This document shows positions 19,980 through 30,379 of a stretch of DNA of 30,449 bases, one piece after another. The translations under genes were made by a program, and so were the position numbers. The notes under the pieces are model-generated. The model had not been told where the DNA came from. It searched no databases and saw only the letters and a program-made list of their open reading frames with translations. The DNA is from Ichthyophonus hoferi (taxonomy: Eukaryota; Opisthokonta; Ichthyosporea; Ichthyophonida; Ichthyophonidae), in NCBI GenBank assembly GCA_002751075.1, contig NAOQ01000240.1, positions 9,443 to 39,891 on the forward strand, in the 5' to 3' direction. Position 1 is the stretch's first letter. Each line of letters opens with the position of its first letter.

Positions 19980-22946
19980 ATGTTCGTTAATTTGCTGCTG
20001 CTTGCAGCAGCTTTTGGAAAGTACACCAGCGCTGCAATTATTTCCGTTGGCATAGGCGGTGACATCCAAGCTGCTCTTAACAATGCTACCGCTAACGACA
20101 TAATTTCACTTGCAAATGGTACTTATTTGGTTTCCAGTCCTCTCCTTATAACCACACCTAATGTAAGTATTGTGGGCGTGACTGGTAGCCAGATTAACTT
20201 TCCATTTTCCTCTGATGAGTGTATCATCAAAAGTTCGGCGCTTGGTATTTCTCTAGTTAACGTTGCCATTATGGATAATCAAACTTCCAACCTCTGCCCG
20301 CTTAACACGCCTTGGGCACTAAGAGCTAATTTCTCCGTCAACTTAATTAACCCTGCCATTACTAACAACACACTCAACATTGATCTCGATGTAGGAGCTA
20401 TGTATTCCACTCGTACTGTTGAAAATCTTTATTTTGGTAACTGTTCATGGAAAGCATCAACTTTGGTTTATGGCAGATATCTTTGCTATAGAGTTGCAAG
20501 TTGCACAGTGAGAGTTGGATTTAGAATTCCATTTAACAAAATAAGAAATTGTGGGGTTACCAAAACCCAAACAGCCCAGTTTAATATATACACGACCCTG
20601 GTAGAGGCCAAATTTACAGAATATGTTTCCATGATTAACGCTACTGAGTATCTTCGCTTGCCTGGTACACGTACTGCCAACGGGATAACTAAGCTTAGGA
20701 TCAACATTGATCGTGTTAGACTTGTTGTTGCTACTACTATGGTTGAATATGGCGAGTTTATACCCGATTGTGTTCTCGTTGCTCTCTATCCTCGCACTCC
20801 GCCTGACCCGAGTACCATGATTGTCAATTGTACCGTCGATCCTCCCGTCGTTCCCCCAGGAAAACCCAGTCCTCCACCACCGCCTCCAACTTGTATTGGT
20901 GGCAATTGTGGTTGTCAGGGTGCAACCTGTCCTGTGTGTTCTGGCACGGACTGTTTATTTTGTACGAATACATTCTGTAGTATTTGTCCAGTTGGACCAT
21001 CATCTCCATTATGCATGGGTTGTATGGGTGCTGGTTGTACTGCATGCACTGGAAATAGGTGTCCCAACCCTACGTGTGTTGGTGTGGATTGCCCTTGCTT
21101 TGGTACAAATTGCAAAAAACCAGTGTGCGGCTATAATGATACTTGTATAACGTGCAACGGAACCAGCTGCAACGTATGTGTTGGCTCAAATTGTACTGTA
21201 TGTACTGGTGTTGCCTGTCCTGCTTGTACTGGATCGGACTGCCCCAATCCTGTATGCGCACCAAACGATCTCTCATGTCCTTGCGTAGGTAGCGCATGCC
21301 CTGTTCCAATTTGTGATGGTACCACTTGCTATACCTGCAATGGAACTGCGTGCCTTGTGTGCGCTAATAAAACATGCGATATCTGTACGGGTACCAATTG
21401 TACCAGTTGTAAAGGGTCACTCTGCCCAAACCCCACATGTGTGGGCGATTGTCTCTGTATGGGTACTGGTTGTTCCCCTCCCACTTCGTGTAGTGGGGGG
21501 CAATGCAGTACATGCAATGGTACCGCCTGCAAGTTTTGCAAACCTGGTGGGGTTTGTCTTACTTGTAATGGCACCGCCTGCCCTTTTTGTCGTGGTAACG
21601 CTTGCCCCAACCCCACATGCACACATCTAAATTGTGCTTGCTTTGGTACCGATTGCCCTATTACTATTTGCAAAGCCGGTACCTGTACTACATGTAGTAA
21701 TACGTCATGTCTTATATGTAACAACACTAGTTGTACTAGCTGTGCGGGATCGGCTTGTCCAGCATGTACAGGCCAGCAGTGTCCTAATCCTACATGCTCA
21801 GGTTCTAGCTGTCCCTGCTACGGAACCGACTGCAGTGGCGCTAGTAAATGTAATATCACCACAACGTCTATTGGAACAAATGTAACAGATTGTGAAGCAG
21901 GGCTTCCTGAATGTAACAATCTTGTCACTGGGCAATTGTGTAACCAAACCTATACCATTAACATGACGTCTTGCAATCTCACTGGTTATTATTATTTAAA
22001 CAATATTGCCATGAAATGTCAACAATCTTCCATCACCGCTGGTTCTTGCCCCTTCATTAGCCCTGGCGGCGTCTTCCCTACTGTTCAAGTATTCCTCCGC
22101 TCGGAAGACTATTGTGTGCATCATACAATTAACATTTCCAATTCGTTTGAACTTGATATTATCCCACGCGTAGATGCTACCTACACTGGCGTGCGTGTCA
22201 ATGCCTCTTATCTAATGGGTGATCAATCTTACTGGTCCATTCGTATTTGGACTAATTCAACCAGCGTAAGCATAAAAGAGGCTGATATCATTGCTGCTAT
22301 GCGTACCTCAGATGGTGACTGTTCAGCAAATAATTTTGACCAATACTTTTCTATCATAGGCAATGTACCCAACTCTGAACTCACCTATGTCACACATCTC
22401 AATACCGTTCCCCCAATGATTAATTTCAATCTGCCTATTAATTCTAGAATGGCTTGCACTGTTCTTAATCAAGATGAAAACAATATCAATTTTACTTACA
22501 CTGTGCAAGTCGATTATGTTGATGGTTTCCTTCGTCGTCGTCGTCGTGATATTCCATTGAATTTGCTTGATCTTGATCGCCCTCGTCGTAAGATTGACTC
22601 CGCAGATGTCGGTGCCCAGTCTACCATCAAGCAGCGTGAGGACAGTCATGATACAAATCATGGTGAGGCGGCCTATAGTTATGTCACCAGTGTCCCTATG
22701 TGGATTGCAGTTAGTGGTTCCGTGGTTATATTACTGTTCTGTTTATGTTGTTGTGGCGTTGTGGGCCTCCTTGTTCTACGTCGACGCAAAAGAAAACAGA
22801 AGCAGAAAGCTTGTGAACAGACTAACCAGTCACAGGTTTATGTTACTAACAGTCGCTATTCTCTTTCCTCTGGGAGCCATGATACTGGAATTGAACATGG
22901 AATGCTTGCTACCTACCCCAACATGAAATACATCTCTGGAATGTAG
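19980..22946 (+). CDS. Cys-rich repeat type I membrane glycoprotein, copy 2 (988 aa, single exon)
   Basis: This is a full-length paralogue of the gene at 12876, collinear from end to end. It has a signal peptide at 1-18, the beta-helix-like start at 24-68, a ZP-N-like block near 176-211 (FNKIRNCGV, FNIYTTLVEA), a Pro hinge at 285-304 and a Cys stalk at 305-620 with the same unit boundaries (CPNPTC ends). The membrane-proximal domain (~650-850) includes SYWSIRIWTN and FTYTVQVDYVDG. A penta-Arg site is at 852-856, PRRK at 868-871, the membrane segment at ~904-933 with CLCCC, and the tail ends S-G-M. The first 47 residues are almost unchanged from copy 1, whereas residues 85-110, 155-180, the stalk's variable positions and 870-905 differ widely. 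An AATAAA follows at 23104. Both copies being intact argues that both are functional. Partner and role are unknown. Confidence 0.88.
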   Translation: MFVNLLLLAAAFGKYTSAAIISVGIGGDIQAALNNATANDIISLANGTYLVSSPLLITTPNVSIVGVTGSQINFPFSSDECIIKSSALGISLVNVAIMDNQTSNLCPLNTPWALRANFSVNLINPAITNNTLNIDLDVGAMYSTRTVENLYFGNCSWKASTLVYGRYLCYRVASCTVRVGFRIPFNKIRNCGVTKTQTAQFNIYTTLVEAKFTEYVSMINATEYLRLPGTRTANGITKLRINIDRVRLVVATTMVEYGEFIPDCVLVALYPRTPPDPSTMIVNCTVDPPVVPPGKPSPPPPPPTCIGGNCGCQGATCPVCSGTDCLFCTNTFCSICPVGPSSPLCMGCMGAGCTACTGNRCPNPTCVGVDCPCFGTNCKKPVCGYNDTCITCNGTSCNVCVGSNCTVCTGVACPACTGSDCPNPVCAPNDLSCPCVGSACPVPICDGTTCYTCNGTACLVCANKTCDICTGTNCTSCKGSLCPNPTCVGDCLCMGTGCSPPTSCSGGQCSTCNGTACKFCKPGGVCLTCNGTACPFCRGNACPNPTCTHLNCACFGTDCPITICKAGTCTTCSNTSCLICNNTSCTSCAGSACPACTGQQCPNPTCSGSSCPCYGTDCSGASKCNITTTSIGTNVTDCEAGLPECNNLVTGQLCNQTYTINMTSCNLTGYYYLNNIAMKCQQSSITAGSCPFISPGGVFPTVQVFLRSEDYCVHHTINISNSFELDIIPRVDATYTGVRVNASYLMGDQSYWSIRIWTNSTSVSIKEADIIAAMRTSDGDCSANNFDQYFSIIGNVPNSELTYVTHLNTVPPMINFNLPINSRMACTVLNQDENNINFTYTVQVDYVDGFLRRRRRDIPLNLLDLDRPRRKIDSADVGAQSTIKQREDSHDTNHGEAAYSYVTSVPMWIAVSGSVVILLFCLCCCGVVGLLVLRRRKRKQKQKACEQTNQSQVYVTNSRYSLSSGSHDTGIEHGMLATYPNMKYISGM

Positions 22947-23103
22947 AGGCTTGTTTGTTCCCTAGTCAATTTCTTTTGATTTTTATTATATTAGCTCATT
23001 TTTCCATGTGTTCTAATGTAGTGAAAAACGTGGACTAAGACTTAATGGCTTGGTGGAGAAAGTGCTGCAATTATAAGTGAGGGTTGAACTCTCCATATAT
23101 GCC

Positions 23104-23109
23104 AATAAA
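23104..23109 (+). terminator. polyadenylation signal for glycoprotein gene 2
   Basis: A canonical AATAAA lies ~160 bp after the stop, on the correct strand, in otherwise non-coding AT-rich sequence. Confidence 0.5.
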
Positions 23110-23941
23110 AAAGCTACACTTTCAGCCATGAACCAACCTTGAATGTGAGTGCTTATTATTAGCAATACTATATCCAGATTGTATTTTGTAATCTTTATTT
23201 TTTATATCGCATTACCATTATTTACTTTTCCCTTTTCATAGTTATCAACTAGATAGCAAGTAATAAGTAGATTTATATGCCATTGGTATTACAATGTGAT
23301 TCGGGAGTATTATACTTTAGGTTTTATTAAAGCGGTTCTCTGACCTTAAGTTATCTTGCTTTTTCTTTTTCTTTTTCTTTTTTTCTTTTCTTTTTTATAA
23401 AAATAGGCAGTCCTGAATTGGATTCTGATGTTTTGTCCACAGTTAGCTACACAATAGAGTCGGACACCTGTAGCACAAAGTAGAATTTAGTACTGATTAC
23501 TCAAAACATTTGGCACTGTTTACTGATCATAAATATTTCTCCTGTTACCAACAATATGGTTTTGATTCATCAAATATATTTCCATTTATACCTGGCGGAC
23601 TATATTGTAGGCAATTATAATGGCTTTTGCTTTTAAAGACAAGAGTATACACTAGCCTTTGCTATTTTTTCTCTTGAATTTAACAGCCTGTACTCGAAGG
23701 TGAAGGGTAAGGTTCTATCTGCACATGCAATACTGGGAATAAGAAAACAATATTTGGAGAAGTTAGGTAAGAGAGAAAATCATATTTATAGCATAACATA
23801 AAATGAACGGTCTTGCTTTATTGCCATAGTTGACAGGTTGTCCAGCTTAGTGTTTATCAATAAAATTTACATGAAAATGTGATCTAAAAAGTAAGCAATG
23901 ACCATAAGATGCATTAATACGTTTCCTCTGAAAGCACCTGT
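23110..23941. other. intergenic, no gene seen
   Basis: The only notable feature is a pyrimidine tract of CTTTTT repeats at about 23357-23396. I see no supported exon. Confidence 0.5.
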
Positions 23942-24119
23942 CAAAGTATGTTAGAGTTCTGTAAATATGGGATAGACCATGACCTAAGAGATTAGATGTT
24001 TAGTTACTAACCTCTTTACTATTGATAAGATAAATTGATAAGATATGGTGTTAGTGACTAAACATCTCATCTCTTAGGTCATGGTCTATCCCATATTTAC
24101 AGAACCCTAACATACTTTG
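23942..24119. repeat. 70-bp near-perfect inverted repeat with 38-bp loop
   Basis: The left arm 23942-24011 and right arm 24050-24119 are reverse complements with three mismatches in 70 positions (for example CATGACCTAAGAG against CTCTTAGGTCATG). The pairing continues more loosely outward for another ~15 bp. The loop holds a direct repeat of ATTGATAAGATA-like sequence. RNA from it would fold into one long hairpin. It could be a foldback/MITE element, or a hairpin-RNA source. Confidence 0.85.
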
Positions 24120-24135
24120 GCAGCACCAGACCGCC

Positions 24136-25821
24136 AGGTGATAAATTACGTGTCATCAATATTAAAACGGGATAAATATAGGGTAAACAAACATACCTTG
24201 CCTTTGTTGTAAGCCGCTATCCTGACCATGACACATGTCAGGTGACAGACTATTGTGTAAACGTAAAAAAAACTAGATACCCTGTTTCAACCACACTGTG
24301 GTTTATTTATACTATTATCAATAGTTGTAGTGCAGGGGGATTGAATTTGAATTAAACTGTTTATTTAATATTGCGCATAGGAATTAATCTTAATTTGAAT
24401 CACTATCATGTAGATTGATAGATATTCTTTACTATTCGATTATGAGAAAATAATAGACACATGGAATTTATGTTATATTCTAATCCAAATAAATAGCCAA
24501 ATAAAGAATCATTGTAACGGATTACACATGTTTCAGCAATCAAGACTAGTAGCTTAGGAGGGTGCTTCAACTCTAATCTATACGACTATAACTTCAATAT
24601 CATTAAATAGGGCTTCTATATAATAGCAAACTCTTCAGTAGTCATTTATAGCTACACAATAGTAAATGCAAGCGGATATCATGTGTTTGGATATATTGAA
24701 CATGTCCATTAAATTGGGATGAAAACAATGCCTAATTGAGGGCGGTCCGATAACTACAAATGATTACGAATGTTAAAGATTATTGTTATACCAATCTATA
24801 AATAGATGTAAGCTTCTCCAGTCATTTAGTATAGAAGATGTATTATTTATTCAAGAGATCCTGCACATGTCATAGATCATCTGTGACCAATTCTCGAAAT
24901 TCTGAAAAACGTTCAACTACAGCTTATGTGGAAGCCAGCATCGTTAGAGTACTTTGATAGGATATCTTTCTTACTATAACTATGACAATCGCTGAAGATG
25001 TAGGTATGACTACAAAATTCACAACACCCTACCCGATAAAAAGTTGAATGCCTCCTCATTCAATTCAAAATCAAAAACTTGAACTTCAGACTGAGTTTCA
25101 AATTTTTTGACTACTTACTTATCTGGCAACGACCAAATAAAAGTTGAAAACAATCACAACATTATTTGGTTTATTTCTAATACGTTACTAACACAGAGGA
25201 AGTAGGAAGTACAATGAAGGTTAAATGAAGCATGTTAGTGTTTTAAAAAATCATCAGCGCTTGCAATTAAAAATAAGAACACAACCAAGTTAATATGTTT
25301 TCAAACTGGGAACACTTTGAAAGATACAATGGATAGTATATAGGAGTTGGAACTTTAACCTCTCCAGTCTTCAAGCGTTCTACAAAACCAGCTTTTAATT
25401 AAAGGAATTTTGCTTTTGCAAAGCTAAAAAGGAAGTAAAAATAAATTGAATCAGTTGAGAATAATGATGAATAGGAACTGCGCAAATAAGAGAAAATACG
25501 GTAAATTTTACTCGAGCCTTCATAAACAGGTGACTAATACCCCCGTAGTCACTCACCTAGTTGAAAGATTCATTTCAAATTGAAGCGGAGGAAAGTTGAG
25601 TATTGTAAGATAATAAGAATATAAGTTACGAAAAGAGGAGAGGTACTACATAACATAAACCTGGATATATTAGTACAAGAATAACAATAATGATAATGCT
25701 AAACATAGGTAAAGACAGGGTAGACAATACTACAAAGCAACAATTTTAGGTGTAAGTAGAGACAGTATAAGTCCCAGCGATCCATATCCATTGAAAATTG
25801 AGGGAATAGCAAACTAATAGG
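24136..25821. other. intergenic, no gene seen
   Basis: AT-rich, without open frames bounded by splice signals. A small hairpin (GGTGACTA, then TAGTCACTCACC) sits at 25529-25559. A fragment related to the bZIP-intron repeat lies near 24935-24965. Confidence 0.5.
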
Positions 25822-26010
25822 TGTTTTAACGTGCCCATTTGCATACATGTAGTACAGATATGCTAAGACATCTTTTAATTTTTAAATAAGTCAGCAGAAT
25901 TTATGGAGTCGTCCCATAAGATTAATAATTAAATAATTAATTTTTTCTAACAATAATGAAAATACTAATACTGGAGTAGCACGTCAAGCATTGACTTGTG
26001 AGGTTTCAAT
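25822..26010 (+). repeat. interspersed repeat R2, copy 3
   Basis: It carries TACAGATATGCTAAGACATC, AAATAAGTCAGCAG, TTTTTTCTAACAATAAT and ATTGACTTGTG in the same order as the other two copies, at lower similarity in between. Confidence 0.5.
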
Positions 26011-26115
26011 TTCTAATGTTACTGGTAGCGTTTTGATACTTTCATCTATTAATAGTAGAACTGGCCGCAGACACTGATAGATCTTAGTTAGCTACGAGAG
26101 ACATACTCCAACTAA

Positions 26116-26700
26116 CTAAGGTAAAACCTTTATATAATAGCTTTGGTCTATATCTATCAATGAGTAATCTCTAACAATATCATCTTCTAGAACTAGAGCG
26201 ATATTAGACTCAATGAGTTGACCTTCTAGTAGAATATTTGATTGACTTGGCTCAACCTGGCTCAAGACAGCAGCCTTAATGTAAGAAGTATAGTAATATG
26301 TTGCTGGTGCTAGTAACGTGTCCAAAGGCTCGGTGTTTCCAATTAGGCGTTGTGTAGAACTGTCTCTTGCTGGGTTGGCAATGAAGCAGCTCTTATCTCT
26401 GATCCACTTCCAATAGAAAGGTGGAAAGCTGAGACGAATATTATGTAAGAGTAGGCATGTATATTGGTTATATCCTTAACTCTCTAGAGTAGTTATAATT
26501 TGCATATTAGATGAGGAGAGATTCCTACCTTAATACGTATAGATGCGCTTGTGGTAATAGCACAGTATGACCGATTAGTGAGAGGTGTGCTAAGGCTGAG
26601 TGAATGTAATAATTGTTATCACTATCGAAAGCAATTGAACACTTCTCTGTATTCTCGATAGGAGAAAGATTCGAAAACTAAGGATTATAGTCGAGTGCCA
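26116..26700 (-). pseudogene. R1 copy with two coding-like exons; product unknown
   Basis: On the minus strand an open segment (~26675-26529; EKCSIAFDSDNNYYIHS and onward) meets a GTAGGA donor. After a 100-nt intron (26528-26429) ending TCGTCTCAG, it continues in phase as a ~104-codon open exon (FYWKWIRDKSCFIANPARDS near its start, Ile/Leu/Asp-rich later) to a stop at 26116-26118. This is the best-preserved of the three R1 copies in the window, but upstream of ~26675 the reading that aligns with the 7.5-kb copy is interrupted, so it is probably not functional as a whole. No transposase, reverse transcriptase or other known domain is recognised. It may be a fragment of a mobile element or of a much-duplicated gene. 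Confidence 0.45.
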
Positions 26701-26759
26701 GCAAAGAACTAGATATTACAATAAAACACTAAGGTTATGAAATAACGACATAGATTGAA

Positions 26760-27370
26760 GCACGAAATATGACTGGTAAACCGGTATTTTAGATCATTCA
26801 TAACATAAAAAGTGGTAAGATTATAGGTAGAGTTATGTATACATAACACGGAAAAATAGGCTTATCAATTATTTCTATTTACGTTATCTACTGCAGGTTC
26901 ACTATCCTGCCTTGTATTCCTAATAATTATCTATAGCAGTCTGTGATAGTTCCAATTACCTGTCCACAATAACCGTAAATTAACAAGATGAATTATTTTA
27001 CTATAGGTTATACACTTACATCTAAAGTCGTACCAAACAGACCTGTTTGCAACATTATCATATCTGGGCCTAAGTGGTATGGCGTTTTGTAATTATCGTA
27101 GATGAAATTGATTAATTTTATGTCAAAATTAGAAAAATAGAATTAAGTGAGACGCGACAGAATAGTTTTTTTCATAGAGTGGAATACGCATATATTGCGG
27201 GATAGAATAATAAATAAATAAATATATACCTCTTAGGAAATAGGAAATAGAATAATACATATATTATAACATAGTATAATAAATATAAATATATATATTA
27301 TCAAACAGTATAATATCTATTGGCTAGCTTTCTATACGATGTGACCAACACTACTAGACTCATATTTGGC
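26760..27370. other. intergenic, no gene seen
   Basis: AT-rich with short (TAAA)n and (TA)n runs around 27210-27300. No exon signal. Confidence 0.5.
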
Positions 27371-27377
27371 CCAATTA

Positions 27378-27600
27378 TGGTTTTCTAGAACGTATATAGC
27401 ACTACAGCACTGCAGAACTACACCACTATACACATTACTATCCATACATTCTTACGTACATCCATATACCCATACAGACCTTGCGTACAACCAACCATAC
27501 ATACACCCTTACTTATACTCATACACCCATACATGTCTTACGGTTTTCTGGGACATACATAACACTACACCATTATACATAATACTATACTCATCACTAT
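27378..27600 (+). repeat. tandem duplication, ~163-bp period
   Basis: GGTTTTCTAGAACGTATATA with CACTACA and ACCACTATACACATTACTAT (27379-27443) recurs as GGTTTTCTGGGACATACATA with CACTACACCATTATACATAA (27542-27595). The stretch between is CATACA-type low complexity. Confidence 0.6.
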
Positions 27601-27833
27601 ATATGCACATAGAAGAAACTGGGCGATAGCTTGGTGATGCCAAGATAATAACAACAACAGAAAATGGTGAGAAGCTTTTATGTGGGTTCAAACATTAGTG
27701 ATTACTATGCCTACTAGATGTCAAAAAATTATATCAAATTTCTTTGTCGCTTGTTATGTTTCTTTATTTCTATAATTATATATATATATATGTACAGAAC
27801 AATACTGGTAAACAACACAATGACAACTAATCA

Positions 27834-28196
27834 TACACGCATATATACACACACACACATACATACATACATACATGTACACACACATAAACATACCTTG
27901 CATATACTCATACATGCATTTATACTTGCACTTACACTTTAATATACATACACATACATACACATATACGCACAAAAACATGTTATCTGCCCTGACTTCA
28001 TTCTACAGATGCAATTTTCAGCCTTAAATGATGAACCAAGTGTGTTCGAGGAGGAAGAGAGGCAAGAGAAAACGAAGGAGGCTGAGGTATAGCTCTTAGA
28101 TATACAGTGTGGGGTTTCATATATTTTATATCCGTAGTATAGGTTATAATGCCAAGCACATGCATACGATCATACATACATACATACATACATACA

Positions 28197-28226
<30 letters not shown>
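27834..28226. repeat. (CATA)n/(CA)n microsatellites around CABIN1 exon 1
   Basis: Runs of CATA/ACAC occupy 27834-27975, and a nearly pure (CATA)n run is at 28170-28226. The short CABIN1 coding exon sits between them. Confidence 0.9.
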
Positions 28227-28227
<1 letters not shown>

Positions 28228-30133
28228 CATTAATTTACATATATATATATATATTGTTAGTAGACTATTGCTGTGTACCTCAGTATATAGTGTTTAATTT
28301 ACACTAAACCTCTTTCTTTCTTTTTTGTTGTGTTGTGTTTATAGTGAATGTGACGATGTGTATAGTATGTATATGTATATATGTCTGGTTTAATGTATAT
28401 ATATACGTACATATAGACCCGATTCATACATGGTAATGTGTGAATTTATAAACTGTTGTATATATATAAGGGGTAGATGCCTCAATACATTACTTAAACT
28501 CTATAAGACTATATGTAAAAGTGGTTATATATGTATATTGTAACATGGAAACACATATTGACAAACACTTACACGTACACATATATACACATATGTATGT
28601 AGGAGATTTCGCTATTCAGATATTATAATTTGTCTATGCGATCAATTTCTACCTATTCGGATTCTTTATTCATTTTTTATTTAGCTATTTTATAATATAG
28701 TCACTGGAACTTAACCTGCTATATCTATTTATATATTGATAAATACATTTTAAAATATTGAAGCTAATCTAATGGAGTACAATATATGAAGTGTACATAG
28801 AGTATGCTGCGTTTAATATATATATAAAACTGCCTCCAAGCAGAAAGCTGAAAAAATCAAAAGTAAAATTAAAAATTAAAAATTAAAAATTAAAAAGATA
28901 CAAGTACATATGTACATGTTCATATATAGCAATATAATAAAGCTCTTCCAGGTAAAAAGTTTTAAAATAAAGTGAAAATTTAGAATTAAAGTTAAAATTT
29001 AAACAAAAAGATACAAGTATACACACATATAACAATGGATATTAATTCTAACCCCCGTCAAATGGCACTCATTACAGTATAGTACAATATTGTTTATGTG
29101 TTGGTTTTTTGATATGTTATGATTGTTTCTATATCTACCTACCTATATATATCTAGCTGTGGGCTTGATATGTTGTAAGTACACGAACCCTTCAATATGT
29201 TATTACCACACGAAGGCATTATTTATTTATAGTTCATGTTAATTTAATATCTATAAAACATAACACCCTATATATCTATATATTATGGACTATATATACG
29301 CTATATATATACTATATGTACTATACACTATATACACTTTATTCTCTATGCACTATACACTATATACACTATACATTATATGAACTATGCACACTATACA
29401 CCATATACACTATATACTATATACACTATGTACACGATAGATACACTATATACACAATACATACTATGTATAAACCGTCCTAACTACCTACTCTAACCTT
29501 TGTGTTGTACGATTGTAGGAGTCAGAGAACATATCTTTATACCACCTTGCTCTAGAACTGCAACACCACGGTCATTATAAAAGGGCTGTAGAGAAATATG
29601 AAGCACTGTTAACATCCCACCTATTGAAAGATGCACAGGTATGTCTATATGTTCCTACCCTACCTTGCTTTACTTTAACTTAATCTATTTTATGCTACTG
29701 TATTATTACACTAAACACACTTATTATTTTAAAACACACATTAGATCATATAGTATCATTTTGGTTACTATGTTTACATTTACTATGACTACCTTGTGTT
29801 GTAAAACTGACATTTAATTATGGAGTGTGCTATTTAAGGGCTGATATGATGGGGTCGATAAAGCATGTATGTACATATTTACCAAACAGTTGATACTTTA
29901 GGTAACTCTAAAATAGCTAATTGGATAGACAATGAACTGTTTATGTGTATATATGTATGGTATTATACATACGTATATAGGATATCTATCTATCGAATAT
30001 AATACTGTCATATGCATAGTACATTCTTATATGCATGCATACATATATCAGCCTATACAGGTGTTAGAAGGAATAAAAATACAGAACAATCCCCTATGTA
30101 CTGTAATATCTTATACGTGTTTTAACAAGATTG
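28009..30133 (+). CDS. CABIN1: calcineurin-binding protein cabin-1 homologue, N-terminal exons, partial
   Basis: Exon 28009-28086 (MQFSALNDE, then EEEERQEKTKEAE), exon 29519-29638 (ESENISLYHLALELQ, KYEALLTSHLLKDAQ) and probable exon 30061-30133 (VLEGIKIQNNP, ISYTCFNKIG). The first two join in phase 0, and the third ends at a phase 1 GTAAAA donor. The order and spacing follow, from memory, the start of human CABIN1 (MIRIAALN, then KEAQEAEAFALYHKALDLQ, then AYHELLEASLLREA). CABIN1 is a ~2,200-residue nuclear TPR protein. It is a subunit of the HIRA histone H3.3 chaperone complex and an inhibitor of calcineurin and MEF2. The part seen is the acidic N-terminus and the first TPR-like helices. The ATG follows directly on a good acceptor (TTCTACAG), so a 5' non-coding exon is likely. 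One candidate ends at 27666 (AAAATG|GTGAGA) and would add one Met. The third exon is the least certain. The gene continues beyond the window. Confidence 0.78.
28826..29022 (+). repeat. degenerate tandem duplication with (TTAAAAA)n, in CABIN1 intron 1
   Basis: Two ~90-bp blocks (28826-28915 and 28936-29022) share AAAGCTG/AAAGCTC starts, a TTAAAAATTAAA-rich middle and an AAAGATACAAGTA end followed by ACATATG/ACACACATAT. Confidence 0.55.
29280..29470 (+). repeat. CACTATATA-type minisatellite, CABIN1 intron 1
   Basis: Short units of CACTATATA and variants are repeated about twenty times, ending ~50 bp before the acceptor of CABIN1 exon 2. Confidence 0.8.
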
Positions 30134-30377
30134 GTAAAATTAGTAAATATAACCAAGCTCAATGGTTGGTGGTTCATAATTAAATTGTCAATATAATAGC
30201 TAACCATTTTAATAATAAATAATGTTTACAGTAACCATCAAGGTAATAATGAAATTGCCTTTATATATTTATATGTTTATAATTCTCCGTCTACGGTTAG
30301 ATGAGGGTGTGAATGTTCAAAACAATTCCCACGTGTGTTTAAATATATATTTATATATGATGACTAGCTTTTAATAA

Positions 30378-30379
30378 CA

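Noticed and set aside
12876-22946. Glycoprotein pair as a virus-derived envelope gene
   Set aside because: Signal peptide, Cys-rich ectodomain, furin-type site and single membrane segment would fit, and the genes lack introns. But no long terminal repeats, polymerase, integrase or capsid-like frames flank them, and no fusion-peptide-like segment follows the poly-Arg site, so I leave it only as a possibility.
25529-25559. Small hairpin GGTGACTA / TAGTCACTCACC
   Set aside because: The stem is short and imperfect, at a level expected by chance in this much AT-rich DNA.
27366-28297. Several Tyr/His/Thr-rich short frames
   Set aside because: They are translations of CATA and ACAC microsatellites.
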